Shown one piece after another: positions 8,281 through 17,112 of a stretch of DNA of 64,000 bases. The translations under genes and the position numbers were made by a program. Every line of letters starts with the position of its first letter. Positions within the stretch are counted from its first letter, which is position 1. Origin of the DNA: an uncultured Microbacteriaceae bacterium (GTDB lineage Bacteria > Actinomycetota > Actinomycetes > Actinomycetales > Microbacteriaceae); the NCBI GenBank assembly GCA_947487835.1, contig CANKXX010000007.1, positions 1-64,000 of the forward strand, given 5' to 3'. The notes under the pieces were generated by a model. The model was not told where the DNA came from. It worked only from the letters and a program-made list of their open reading frames with translations, and searched no databases.

Positions 8281-9234
8281 ATGACGACGACGATCCCGTC
8301 GCCGGCCGTTCCCGGGGCCCCGGTGCAGGGAGGGCGACCTCCCCGCACCCGGGGCCCCGGCCTGACGGCCAGGCGCAGCGCAACGCGCGCCCTGCCGCTG
8401 CTCCCCGCGGTCGTGCTGCTCGGCGTGTTCCTGCTGGGGCCGGTGATCTGGTCCTTCTACGGGTCCTTCACCGACGCCTCCCTCACCGGCGCCGCCGCGC
8501 AGGGGGCGTCGTTCGTGGGCTTCGACAACTACGTCGAGCTGTTCGCCGACCCGGACTTCCCCAAGTCCGTCCTGCTCACGCTCGTGTTCCTCGTGGCGTC
8601 CGCCATCGTGGGGCAGAACGTGCTCGGTCTCGGGCTCGCCCTGCTCATGCGGTCCGCGAACCGGGTGGTCCGCGCGCTGGTCGGCACGTTCGTCGTCACG
8701 GCGTGGGTGCTGCCCGAGATCGTCGCGTCGTTCGCGGCCTACGCCTTCTTCAACGACACGGGCACGCTGAACTCGATCCTGGGGCTCGTCGGCATCGACG
8801 GACCGAACTGGCTCTTCACCCTGCCCATGCTCTCGGTGATCCTCGCCAACGTCTGGCGCGGCACGGCCTTCTCCATGCTCGTGTACTCGGCGGCGCTGCA
8901 CGACGTGCCGCAGGAGATCACGGAGTCGGCCGAGGTGGACGGGGCGCGTGGCTGGCAGCGCCTCGCTTTCATCACGCTGCCCATGATCCGCCGCAGCATC
9001 ACGACGAACCTCATGCTGACCACCCTGCAGACCCTGTCGGTGTTCACGCTCATCTTCGTCATGACCGGCGGCGGCCCCGGCACCGAGAGCTCGACCCTGC
9101 CGATCCTCGCCTACCAGGAGGCGTTCCAGTTCTCCCAGCTCGGCTTCGGCACGGCGATCGCCACGATCCTGCTCGTCGTCGGCGCCCTGTTCTCCTTCGT
9201 CTACATCCGCGCGCTGCGACCGGAGGTGGACTGA
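8281..9234 (+). CDS. Sugar ABC transporter permease (MalF/UgpA type)
   Basis: 317 aa integral membrane permease. The first transmembrane helix is at about residues 38-60, and the EAA loop that contacts the ATPase reads ESAEVDGARGWQRLAFITLP. It starts 4 bases after the binding-protein stop and is followed after 1 base by the second permease. The N-terminal 35 residues are Pro/Arg-rich and cytoplasmic. It forms a heterodimeric channel with the next protein. Confidence 0.92.
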   Translation: MTTTIPSPAVPGAPVQGGRPPRTRGPGLTARRSATRALPLLPAVVLLGVFLLGPVIWSFYGSFTDASLTGAAAQGASFVGFDNYVELFADPDFPKSVLLTLVFLVASAIVGQNVLGLGLALLMRSANRVVRALVGTFVVTAWVLPEIVASFAAYAFFNDTGTLNSILGLVGIDGPNWLFTLPMLSVILANVWRGTAFSMLVYSAALHDVPQEITESAEVDGARGWQRLAFITLPMIRRSITTNLMLTTLQTLSVFTLIFVMTGGGPGTESSTLPILAYQEAFQFSQLGFGTAIATILLVVGALFSFVYIRALRPEVD

Positions 9235-9235
9235 C

Positions 9236-10072
9236 ATGGGCATGACCTCACCGAGCCAGCGGGTGCTCCGCGCCACGTCGAACGGCGTGCTCCTGCTCGT
9301 GCTCGTCGCGTTCGCGCTCCCGCTCGTGTGGCTGCTGCTCGCGTCGGTCGACACGAGCGCGACGCTCTCGGTCAAGTGGCCGGAGGCGTTCACGCTGGAC
9401 AACTTCACGACCGTGCTCACGCCGGAGCTGGCGTTCGTGCCGCTCGCCAACAGCCTGGTGATCTCGCTCGGTTGCGCGCTGCTCACGGTCGCGGCGGCCG
9501 TGCTCGCGGCCTACCCGCTGTCCCGCTACCGGATGCGTATCAACAAGCCGTTCCTGTACGGGGTGCTGTTCGGCACCTGCCTGCCGGTCACGGCGATGAT
9601 GGTGCCGGTCTACAGCCTGTTCGTCTGGCTCAACCTCATCGACAGCGTGCCCGGCACGATCCTGTTCCTCGCCGCGTCGAGCCTGCCCATGGCGATCTAC
9701 ATGGCGAAGAACTTCATGGACTCCGTGCCCGTCACCCTCGAGGAGGCGGCCTGGGTCGACGGCGCATCCATGCTGAAGACGCTCACCACGATCGTGATCC
9801 CGCTCATGCGGCCGGGCCTCGCCGTAGTGTTCATCTTCGTGTTCATCGGCGCATGGGGGAACTTCTTCGTGCCCTTCGTGCTGCTCCTCAGCCCGGACCG
9901 GCAGCCCGCGGCCGTGACGATCTTCTCGTTCTTCGGGCAGTACGGGTCCGTGGCGTACGGCCAGCTCGCCGCGTTCTCGCTCCTGTACTCCCTGCCCGTG
10001 CTCGCCCTCTACGTCCTCGTCTCGCGAAGCCTCGGCGGCGCGTCGGCCCTGGCCGGCGCGGTCAAGGGCTGA
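9236..10072 (+). CDS. Sugar ABC transporter permease (MalG/UgpE type)
   Basis: 278 aa integral membrane permease, partner of the MalF-type protein. It has about six hydrophobic segments and the EAA loop EEAAWVDGASMLKTLTTIVIP. A second ATG at 9242 is an alternative start; GGAGG at 9222-9226 serves either. The gene is followed 62 bases later by the alpha-mannosidase with its own ribosome site, consistent with one operon. Confidence 0.92.
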   Translation: MGMTSPSQRVLRATSNGVLLLVLVAFALPLVWLLLASVDTSATLSVKWPEAFTLDNFTTVLTPELAFVPLANSLVISLGCALLTVAAAVLAAYPLSRYRMRINKPFLYGVLFGTCLPVTAMMVPVYSLFVWLNLIDSVPGTILFLAASSLPMAIYMAKNFMDSVPVTLEEAAWVDGASMLKTLTTIVIPLMRPGLAVVFIFVFIGAWGNFFVPFVLLLSPDRQPAAVTIFSFFGQYGSVAYGQLAAFSLLYSLPVLALYVLVSRSLGGASALAGAVKG

Positions 10073-10134
10073 TCCGTCCACCGCACACCGCACACCGCAC
10101 GGGCCGGCCCTCGTCGTCGCCCAGAAGGAGAACC

Positions 10135-13128
10135 ATGCACAATGACTCGCCCCTCGTCCTCAGCCGCCTGAAGCGGTTCCAGAGCGAGCGCATCCTGCCC
10201 GCCATCCATCGGTCCGTCGCGCCGCTCACGGTGACGGCGTGGGAGGTGCCGGGCGAGCCGGTCCCGTTCGCGGACGCCGTGGGCCAGACGTTCGAGGAGT
10301 TCGGGGTCGGCCGGGTCTGGGGTAGGCCGTGGGGCACGACCTGGCTGCACGTCACCGGTTCGGTGCCGGAGGACTGGGATGCGACCGACGCGCGCATCGA
10401 GGTCGTGCTCGACCTCGGGTTCCTCTCCGGGCAGCCGGGCTTCCAGGCGGAGGGGCTGGTCTTCCGGCCGGACGGCTCGATCGTGAAGGCCATCGAGCCG
10501 TTCAACGCCTACGTCCCGGTGGCGGTGGGCCCCGGCGGCGCGATCGACCTCTACGTCGAGGCCGCGTCCAACCCGGACGTCGGCAGCGACTGGCGGTTCG
10601 CGCCGACCGCGGTCGGCGACCTCGAGACGGCCGGGACGGACCCGATCTACACCTTCCGCCGGGCGGACGTCGCCCTCCTCGACGAGCCGGTCTGGGAGCT
10701 GGACCGCGACTTCTTCACCCTGATCGGGCTGCTGAAGGAGCTGTCGGACGACCTGCCCCGCAAGGCGGAGATCCTGCGCGCGCTCGAGCGCGTCGTCGAC
10801 GCGGTCGACCCCGAGGACGTGAGCGGCACCGCGCGGGCGGGCCGGGCGGAACTCGAGGAGGTGCTCGCGAAGCCCGCGTACGCCTCGGCGCACCGGGTCG
10901 TCGCCGTCGGGCACGCGCACATCGACTCCGCCTGGCTGTGGCCGGTGCGGGAGACGATCCGCAAGTGCGCCCGCACGTTCTCGAACGTGCTCGAGCTCAT
11001 GGAGCAGGACCCGGACTTCGTGTTCGCCTGCTCGTCCGCGCAGCAGTACGCATGGATGAAGGAGTACTACCCCGACCTGTTCGAGCGCATCCGGGAGCGC
11101 GCGATCGAGGGGCGCTTCGTGCCGGTCGGCGGCATGTGGGTGGAGTCGGACACGAACATGCCCGGCGGCGAGGCGCTCGCGCGCCAGCTCGTCGCGGGCA
11201 AGGGGTTCTTCCAGCGCGAGTTCGGCATCGAGCCGCTCGAGGTCTGGCTGCCCGACTCCTTCGGCTACACGGCGGCGCTGCCGCAGATCGTCGCCGCCGC
11301 GGGATCGCGCTACTTCCTCACCCAGAAGATCAGCTGGAACGAGACGAACGTGATGCCCCACCACACGTTCGACTGGGAGGGCATCGACGGCACCCGGGTC
11401 TTCACGCACTTCCCGCCGGTCGACACCTACAACTCCGTGCTGTCCGGTCGCGAGCTGGCGCGCGCCCAGCGGCAGTACTCCGAGAAGGGCGCGTCCAACC
11501 TGTCGCTCGTGCCCTTCGGGTTCGGCGACGGCGGCGGCGGACCCACCCGCGAGATGCTCGCCGCGGCGAAGCGCACGCGGTCGCTCGAGGGATCGCCCGC
11601 CGTCAGCCTCGGCACGCCGCGCGCGTTCTTCGAGGAGGCCGAGCGCGACTACCCGAACCCGCCGGTCTGGTCGGGCGAGCTGTACCTCGAGTTCCACCGC
11701 GGCACCTACACCTCGCAGGCCAGGACGAAGGCCGGCAACCGCAGGAGCGAGCACCTCCTGCGCGAGGCCGAGCTGTGGTGCACCGCGGCGACGGTCCTCC
11801 GCGGGGCCGCCTACCCGTACGAGGAGCTCGAGGCGGCCTGGCAGACGGTCCTGCTGCAGCAGTTCCACGACATCCTGCCCGGCACCTCCATCGCCTGGGT
11901 CTACAAGGTCGCGGAGGAGAACTACGCCGCCGTCGAGCATTCGCTGACCGGCCTCATCGAGGGCGCGATCGGGGCGCTCACCGGGGACGGGGACGCCGAG
12001 CTGGCCTTCAACGCGGGACCGTTCGCCATCGACGGTGTCCCGGCGCTCGGCGCGGACTCCGGCACCGCGCCGGCGCCGGCGACCGTGCGCGAGGAGGGCG
12101 ACCGGGTCGTCCTGGAGAACGACCGCATCACCGCCGTGCTCGAGGCCGGCCTCCTCGTGTCGCTCGTCGACCGCGGATCGGGCCGGGAGGCGATCCCGGC
12201 GGGCGACGTCGGCAACCTGCTGCAGCTCTTCCGCGACACCCCGAACCAGTGGGACGCGTGGGACATCGACGTGCACTACCAGCGGCACGGCGTCGACCTG
12301 AGGGAGCCGTCGTCCGTCACGGTGACGGACGACGGTGTGCGGGTCGAGCACTCCGTCGGCGCCTCGACCATCGTGCAGACCATCACCCTTGCGCCTGGAG
12401 CGGCCGCGCTCGACATCCTCACCGAGGTCGACTGGCACGAGCGGCAGAAGCTGCTGAAGCTCGCGTTCCCGCTCGACGTGCACGCGGACCGCGCGGCCTC
12501 GGAGATCCAGTTCGGCCACGTCTACCGGGGGACGCATCTCAACACCTCGTGGGACGCCGCGCGCTTCGAGACCAGCGCGCACCGCTGGGTACACGTGGGC
12601 GAGCCGGGCTACGGGGTCGCGGTCGCCAACAACGCTACGTACGGCCACGACATCACCCGCACCACCCGGGCGGACGGCGGCACGACGACGCTCGTGCGCC
12701 AGTCCCTGCTCCGCGCGCCGCTGTTCCCCGATCCGCACGCGGACCAGGGCGCGCACACCTTCCGCACGAGCGTGCGCCCGAACGCGGGCATTCTCGACGC
12801 GGCATACGAGGGGTACCGCGCCAACCTGCCGCTCCGCCGCGCCCGCGGGACGGAGGCGCCCGCGCCGCTCGTCACGGTGACCGACGGCAGCATCCTCGTC
12901 GAGGCCGTGAAGCTGGCCGAGGACCGCAGCGGCGACGTGATCGTGCGGCTGTACGAGGCCTCGGGAACACGCTCGACCTCGACGCTGACCTTCGGCTTCG
13001 ATGCCGGGGAGCCGGTCGAGACGGACCTGCTCGAGCGGCCCCTCGAGCAGCCGAAGGCGACGCGGACCGGCGGCACGGTGACGCTGCGGCCGTTCCAGAT
13101 CCTCACCCTGCGCATCCCGCGCCGGTAG
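10135..13128 (+). CDS. Alpha-mannosidase, glycoside hydrolase family 38
   Basis: 997 aa with no signal peptide, so it should act in the cytoplasm on imported mannosides. The GH38 metal site is HAHIDSAWLWP (H260, H262, D264) and the nucleophile segment is GGMWVESDTNMPGGE with D339 as the expected nucleophile. LLQQFHDILPGTSI around residue 580 adds another metal-site His-Asp pair. The rest is the family's beta-sandwich C-terminal half. The start follows AAGGAG. Last gene of the ROK-regulated operon. Linkage preference (alpha-1,2, 1,3 or 1,6) cannot be read from sequence. Confidence 0.95.
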   Translation: MHNDSPLVLSRLKRFQSERILPAIHRSVAPLTVTAWEVPGEPVPFADAVGQTFEEFGVGRVWGRPWGTTWLHVTGSVPEDWDATDARIEVVLDLGFLSGQPGFQAEGLVFRPDGSIVKAIEPFNAYVPVAVGPGGAIDLYVEAASNPDVGSDWRFAPTAVGDLETAGTDPIYTFRRADVALLDEPVWELDRDFFTLIGLLKELSDDLPRKAEILRALERVVDAVDPEDVSGTARAGRAELEEVLAKPAYASAHRVVAVGHAHIDSAWLWPVRETIRKCARTFSNVLELMEQDPDFVFACSSAQQYAWMKEYYPDLFERIRERAIEGRFVPVGGMWVESDTNMPGGEALARQLVAGKGFFQREFGIEPLEVWLPDSFGYTAALPQIVAAAGSRYFLTQKISWNETNVMPHHTFDWEGIDGTRVFTHFPPVDTYNSVLSGRELARAQRQYSEKGASNLSLVPFGFGDGGGGPTREMLAAAKRTRSLEGSPAVSLGTPRAFFEEAERDYPNPPVWSGELYLEFHRGTYTSQARTKAGNRRSEHLLREAELWCTAATVLRGAAYPYEELEAAWQTVLLQQFHDILPGTSIAWVYKVAEENYAAVEHSLTGLIEGAIGALTGDGDAELAFNAGPFAIDGVPALGADSGTAPAPATVREEGDRVVLENDRITAVLEAGLLVSLVDRGSGREAIPAGDVGNLLQLFRDTPNQWDAWDIDVHYQRHGVDLREPSSVTVTDDGVRVEHSVGASTIVQTITLAPGAAALDILTEVDWHERQKLLKLAFPLDVHADRAASEIQFGHVYRGTHLNTSWDAARFETSAHRWVHVGEPGYGVAVANNATYGHDITRTTRADGGTTTLVRQSLLRAPLFPDPHADQGAHTFRTSVRPNAGILDAAYEGYRANLPLRRARGTEAPAPLVTVTDGSILVEAVKLAEDRSGDVIVRLYEASGTRSTSTLTFGFDAGEPVETDLLERPLEQPKATRTGGTVTLRPFQILTLRIPRR

Positions 13129-13200
13129 GAGGACGGCCGGCGCGACGGGCACCGGGAGGGGACGGAGAGGGGCGCGACAGGGACGCGGGAGTGACTCGGA

Positions 13201-13230
13201 GAGGGCGTCGGCGGTGTCGCCGGCGCCCTC
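13201..13230 (+). terminator. Terminator hairpin after the mannosidase gene
   Basis: 13-bp stem (13201-13213 with 13218-13230, one T-G pair) and a 4-base loop GTGT, followed by TCCTGTACTC. It lies 72 bases past the stop of the GH38 gene and before the AT-rich promoter region of the subtilase. Confidence 0.7.
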
Positions 13231-13256
13231 TCCTGTACTCGCTATTTGTAACGTCG

Positions 13257-13274
13257 CGGAAACAGAAGTTTCCG
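13257..13274. promoter_or_regulatory. Perfect 7-bp inverted repeat in the subtilase upstream region
   Basis: CGGAAAC and GTTTCCG flank a 4-base spacer AGAA. The site is about 90 bp before the subtilase start, in a locally AT-rich stretch (13241-13300) that contrasts with the surrounding G+C. It could be an operator for an unknown regulator; it is too weak and lacks the context to be a terminator. Confidence 0.4.
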
Positions 13275-13353
13275 TTCTGGGCAAATTTTCGGGTTAGGTT
13301 GGTCCTCGTGTGCGGACCCGACCGCGCTCACCCCCTGCAGTACCCCCCATTGA

Positions 13354-13359
13354 TAGGAC
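13354..13359 (+). promoter_or_regulatory. -10 box TAGGAC for a leaderless subtilase mRNA
   Basis: TAGGAC is followed by 6 bases and then the GTG start codon at 13366. There is no ribosome-binding sequence in front of the GTG, so transcription starting at or next to the GTG fits best. Confidence 0.5.
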
Positions 13360-13365
13360 ACATAC

Positions 13366-16300
13366 GTGAGCGCACGATTCGGGTTGGGCACCCCTCTGCC
13401 CAGGCGCGCCGGACTCCTCCGCAGGGCGGTCGCCACGACCGCCGTCGCCGGGATCCTGGCCAGCGCGCTGGTTGCCACCGGAGGGGCGGCGAACGCCGCG
13501 CCCTTCACCGGCGTCCAGCAGCCGACCTCCTTCGAGGACGGCCGGTACATCGTCACCCTCGCCGACGACGCCGTCGCGACCTACGAGGGTGGCATCGCCG
13601 GACTCCAGGCGACGAGGCCGGAGGAGGGCACCCAGCTCGACGCCCGCTCGTCGTCCGCGGAGGACTACAGCGAGCACCTCGAGGAGACCCAGGAGGCCGT
13701 CGCCGACAGCGTCGGGGCCGAGATCGACTACTCCTACACGCTCGCGCTCAACGGCTTCACCGCCGTGCTGACCGCCAAGCAGGCGGCGGAGCTCAGCACC
13801 CGCCGCGACGTCACATCCGTCCAGCGCGACGAGCTGCGCAAGGTGACGGCGACCCCGAGCACCGAGTTCCTCGGTCTCGAGGGCGAGGACGGCGTGTGGG
13901 CCCAGACGGGCGGCGTCGAGAGCGCGGGCGAGGGCATCGTCCTCGGCGTGCTCGACACCGGCATCGCGCCGGAGAACGCCTCCTTCGCGGGCGACGCGCT
14001 CGGCACGGCCGCGGGCGACGAGCCGTACCGGTCGGGCGACTCCGTCGTCTTCGAGAAGGCGGACGGCGGCACGTTCACCGGCGCCTGCCAGACCGGCCCC
14101 GCCTTCGGCGCGGACGACTGCAGCACCAAGATCATCGGCGCGCGCTACTTCGTCGAGGGCTTCGGCGCCGACAAGATCGGCGACGAGTCGACGGGCACGG
14201 GAGAGTACCTCTCCCCGCGCGACGGCGACGGCCACGGCTCGCACACGGCGAGCACCGCCGCGGGCAACCACGACGTCGAGACGACAGTGCTGGACCGCTC
14301 GTTCGGCACCATCTCCGGCGTCGCGCCGGCGGCGAAGGTCGCCGCGTACAAGGTCTGCTGGAGCGGACCGGACGACGCCTCGAGCGAGGATGACGGCTGC
14401 GCCAACTCCGACCTCGTCGCCGCGATCGACCAGGCCGTCAAGGACGGCGTGGACGTCATCAACTTCTCCATCGGCGGTGGCGCGGCCACGACGACCGTCT
14501 CGCCGACCGACGCGGCCTTCCTCGGCGCGGCCTCCGCGGGCATCTTCGTCTCCGCCTCGGCGGGCAACTCCGGCCCGGGCGCGTCCACGCTCGACAACGC
14601 CGCCCCCTGGATCACGACCGTCGCGGCGAGCACGATCCCGAGCTACGAGGCCACGGCGACGCTCGGCGACGGTCGCGCCTTCCCCGGCGCGTCGATCACG
14701 GTGCCCGAGCCGCTCAGCGGCCCGCTCGTGACGGCCACGTCCGTCGCCGCGGCGGGCGCCGAGGACCCGCAGCTCTGCGGTCCCGGCACCCTCGACCCGG
14801 CCAAGACGGCCGGGACCATCGTCCTCTGCAACCGCGGCGTCGTCGACCGCACGGCGAAGTCCGCCGAGGTCGCGCGTGCGGGCGGCATCGGCATGCTGCT
14901 CGTCAACACGACGCCGGGCTCGGTCGACACGGATGCGCACAGCATCCCGACCGTGCACCTCGACGCCCCGTACTACGAGGCCGTCGCCGCGTACGCCGCC
15001 ACCCCCGGCGCGACGGTGACGTTCAGCGAGGGCAACACGACGGACATCGCCGTGCCCACGCCGCAGATCGCGGGCTTCAGCTCGCGCGGCCCGGTGCTCG
15101 CCGACGGCAGCGACATCCTCAAGCCGGACATCTCCGCGCCGGGCGTCGCGATCCTCGCCGCGGGACCGAACCGCGAGGGCGAGGAGGGAACGTACGAGTT
15201 CCTCTCCGGCACCTCGATGGCGGCCCCGCACATCGCCGGCCTCGCCCTGCTCTACCTCGGCGAGCGACCCACGGCGACGCCAGCGGAGATCCAGTCCGCT
15301 CTGATGACAACGGCATACGACACCGTCGACGCCGAGGGTGACGCGGTCACCGACCCGTTCGCCCAGGGCGCCGGCCACGCAGACCCGACCCGGTTCTTCG
15401 AGCCCGGTCTGCTCTACCTGAACGGCAGGGCGGACTGGCTGGCCTACATCCAGGGCACCGGCGCGTACGACCTCGGCATCGACCCTCTCGACGGGAGCCA
15501 GCTGAACCTCCCGTCGATCGCGATCGGCTCCCTCGCGGGGACCGAGACCATCACGCGCACGGTCACCTCGACCCAGGCGGGCACGTTCACCGCGTCGGTC
15601 GACGGCCTCGCCGGCGTCGACGCGGTCGTGACCCCGTCGACCCTCGAGTTCACGGCGCCCGGTCAGGAGCAGAGCTACACGGTGACGTTCACCCGCACCG
15701 ACGCCCCGCTCGACGAGTTCGCCACGGGGTCGCTCACCTGGACGAGCGGCGACACCGAGGTGCGCAGCCCGGTCGCCGTCCAGCCCGTCGCCCTCGCGGC
15801 GCCGGGCGCGGTCGCGGGCACCGGCATCACGGGATCCGTCGACGTCACCGTCACGCCGGGCAGCACCGGCGAGGTGCCGCTCGAGGCGACCGGCCTCGCG
15901 CCGGCGACGACCATCGCGAACGCCGACGACCCCGACTCGCCCTACACGGGAACGGGTGCGACCGGGGACCAGTTCGAGTACGAGGTCGTCGTGGCCGAGG
16001 GCACGACTCTCGCGCGCTTCAGCCTCGACTCGATCGACGACAGCGCCGATCTCGACCTGTACGTGCTCCAGCTGGATGCCGACGGGACGCCGGTGACGCA
16101 GTTCACGTCGGCCACCGGCGCGGCCGACGAGCAGGTCGACATCCCGTCGCCCGAGGCCGGCAGCTACCTCGTCATCGCCGACGTCTACAAGCAGGGCACC
16201 GGGGAGAACGCGGGGTCGTTCGACCTCCGCACCTTCCTGCTCCAGCCCGGCTCCGGCGACGGCGCCTTCACGGTGACGCCGCAGGTCCTCGCCGCGGTGC

Positions 16301-17004
16301 AGGGCACCCCGGTCACGTACACCGCGTCCTGGACGGGGCTCGCCCCGGAGACCGAGTACCTCGGCCTCGTGGAGTACGGCGACACCGGCCTCTCGACCAC
16401 GGTGACCGTGTCCTCCGGTCCCGCGGACGAGGAGCCGGAGCCGGAGCCGCAGGCGCCGGTCGCCACGACCCCGCCCACCATCTCGGGCACGCCGCTCGTG
16501 GGGCGCGTCCTCCGGGCGACGGCGGGCGAGTGGGACACCGAGGGCCTGGCGTACTCCTACCAGTGGCTCTCCGACGGTGAGCCGATCCGCAACGCGACGG
16601 CCGCGAGCTACCGCGTGAAGGGCGCCGACCAGGGCGCCTCGCTCTCCGTCGTGGTGACCGCCACCGTCGAGGGCCGGCCCGCCGGCACGGCGGAGTCGGC
16701 CGCGGTGACGGTGAAGTACGCCGCCAAGGTGAAGGTGCGCCTCGATCGCCACGTCGCGCTCTCCTCGCAGCGGGTGCAGGCGACCATCTCCGTGCGGAGC
16801 GCGGCCGACGCTGCTCCGACCGGCGAGGTCACCGTGACCGTCGGGTCGCGCACCATCGATGTCACGCTCGACGAGCGCGGCCGCGGAACGGTGACGCTGC
16901 CGAAGCTCGGCCGCGGCGTGCACGCGGTGACCGCGTCGTACGCGGGCGACGAGTCCACCGCCGCGGCGACCGGCCGGTCGGCCTACGTCTGGGTCGTCTT
17001 CTAG
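13366..17004 (+). CDS. Large secreted subtilisin-like serine protease (S8) with propeptide and PA domain
   Basis: 1212 aa. Signal peptide with twin Arg near residues 13-20 and cleavage likely after ANA (about 44). An I9-type propeptide (about 55-155) is followed by the S8 catalytic domain: Asp197 in GVLDTG, His290 in GDGHGSHTA, Asn401 in SAGNSGPG and Ser617 in SGTSMAAPHIAG. A PA-like insertion lies around 450-550. Beyond 630 come fibronectin-like and PPC-like beta domains, and a C-terminal Ig-like repeat (about 1125-1212). The layout matches plant/actinobacterial PA-type subtilases. Secreted and probably self-processed. It lies between two glycan modules. Confidence 0.94.
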   Translation: MSARFGLGTPLPRRAGLLRRAVATTAVAGILASALVATGGAANAAPFTGVQQPTSFEDGRYIVTLADDAVATYEGGIAGLQATRPEEGTQLDARSSSAEDYSEHLEETQEAVADSVGAEIDYSYTLALNGFTAVLTAKQAAELSTRRDVTSVQRDELRKVTATPSTEFLGLEGEDGVWAQTGGVESAGEGIVLGVLDTGIAPENASFAGDALGTAAGDEPYRSGDSVVFEKADGGTFTGACQTGPAFGADDCSTKIIGARYFVEGFGADKIGDESTGTGEYLSPRDGDGHGSHTASTAAGNHDVETTVLDRSFGTISGVAPAAKVAAYKVCWSGPDDASSEDDGCANSDLVAAIDQAVKDGVDVINFSIGGGAATTTVSPTDAAFLGAASAGIFVSASAGNSGPGASTLDNAAPWITTVAASTIPSYEATATLGDGRAFPGASITVPEPLSGPLVTATSVAAAGAEDPQLCGPGTLDPAKTAGTIVLCNRGVVDRTAKSAEVARAGGIGMLLVNTTPGSVDTDAHSIPTVHLDAPYYEAVAAYAATPGATVTFSEGNTTDIAVPTPQIAGFSSRGPVLADGSDILKPDISAPGVAILAAGPNREGEEGTYEFLSGTSMAAPHIAGLALLYLGERPTATPAEIQSALMTTAYDTVDAEGDAVTDPFAQGAGHADPTRFFEPGLLYLNGRADWLAYIQGTGAYDLGIDPLDGSQLNLPSIAIGSLAGTETITRTVTSTQAGTFTASVDGLAGVDAVVTPSTLEFTAPGQEQSYTVTFTRTDAPLDEFATGSLTWTSGDTEVRSPVAVQPVALAAPGAVAGTGITGSVDVTVTPGSTGEVPLEATGLAPATTIANADDPDSPYTGTGATGDQFEYEVVVAEGTTLARFSLDSIDDSADLDLYVLQLDADGTPVTQFTSATGAADEQVDIPSPEAGSYLVIADVYKQGTGENAGSFDLRTFLLQPGSGDGAFTVTPQVLAAVQGTPVTYTASWTGLAPETEYLGLVEYGDTGLSTTVTVSSGPADEEPEPEPQAPVATTPPTISGTPLVGRVLRATAGEWDTEGLAYSYQWLSDGEPIRNATAASYRVKGADQGASLSVVVTATVEGRPAGTAESAAVTVKYAAKVKVRLDRHVALSSQRVQATISVRSAADAAPTGEVTVTVGSRTIDVTLDERGRGTVTLPKLGRGVHAVTASYAGDESTAAATGRSAYVWVVF

Positions 17005-17019
17005 ACGCGGGCACGGACA

Positions 17020-17059
17020 GATGAGGGGGCGGGCACCGGTCGGTGCCCGCCCCCTCATC
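17020..17059 (+). terminator. Perfect 19-bp terminator hairpin after the subtilase
   Basis: Arms 17020-17038 and 17041-17059 are exact complements around GT. It begins 16 bases after the protease stop and is followed by GTTATC. It isolates the subtilase from the downstream ROK operon. Confidence 0.8.
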
Positions 17060-17075
17060 GTTATCGAACTGCCTC

Positions 17076-17109
17076 TTGTCCGCGGTTATGTTCGTACGCT
17101 TTACTAACA
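17076..17109 (+). promoter_or_regulatory. Promoter and probable ROK operator for the second sugar operon
   Basis: TTGTCC (17076-17081) and TTTACT (17100-17105) with an 18-bp spacer form a plausible promoter, and the ATG follows 7 bases after the -10. The 21-bp site 17089-17109 is an inverted repeat with arms TGTTcGTA and TACtAACA around a 5-base centre. It resembles the site at 6845-6865 in front of the first ABC operon. Confidence 0.6.
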
Positions 17110-17112
17110 AAC

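Noticed and set aside
10009-13284. 1091-residue open frame antisense to the alpha-mannosidase gene
   Set aside because: It is a product of high third-position G+C; the translation is Arg/Gly/Val/Asp-rich without domains, whereas the plus-strand frame has the full GH38 catalytic motifs.
13294-17058. 1254-residue open frame antisense to the subtilase
   Set aside because: Shadow frame: composition dominated by Arg, Gly, Asp and Val, no family motif, and the sense strand encodes an intact S8 protease.
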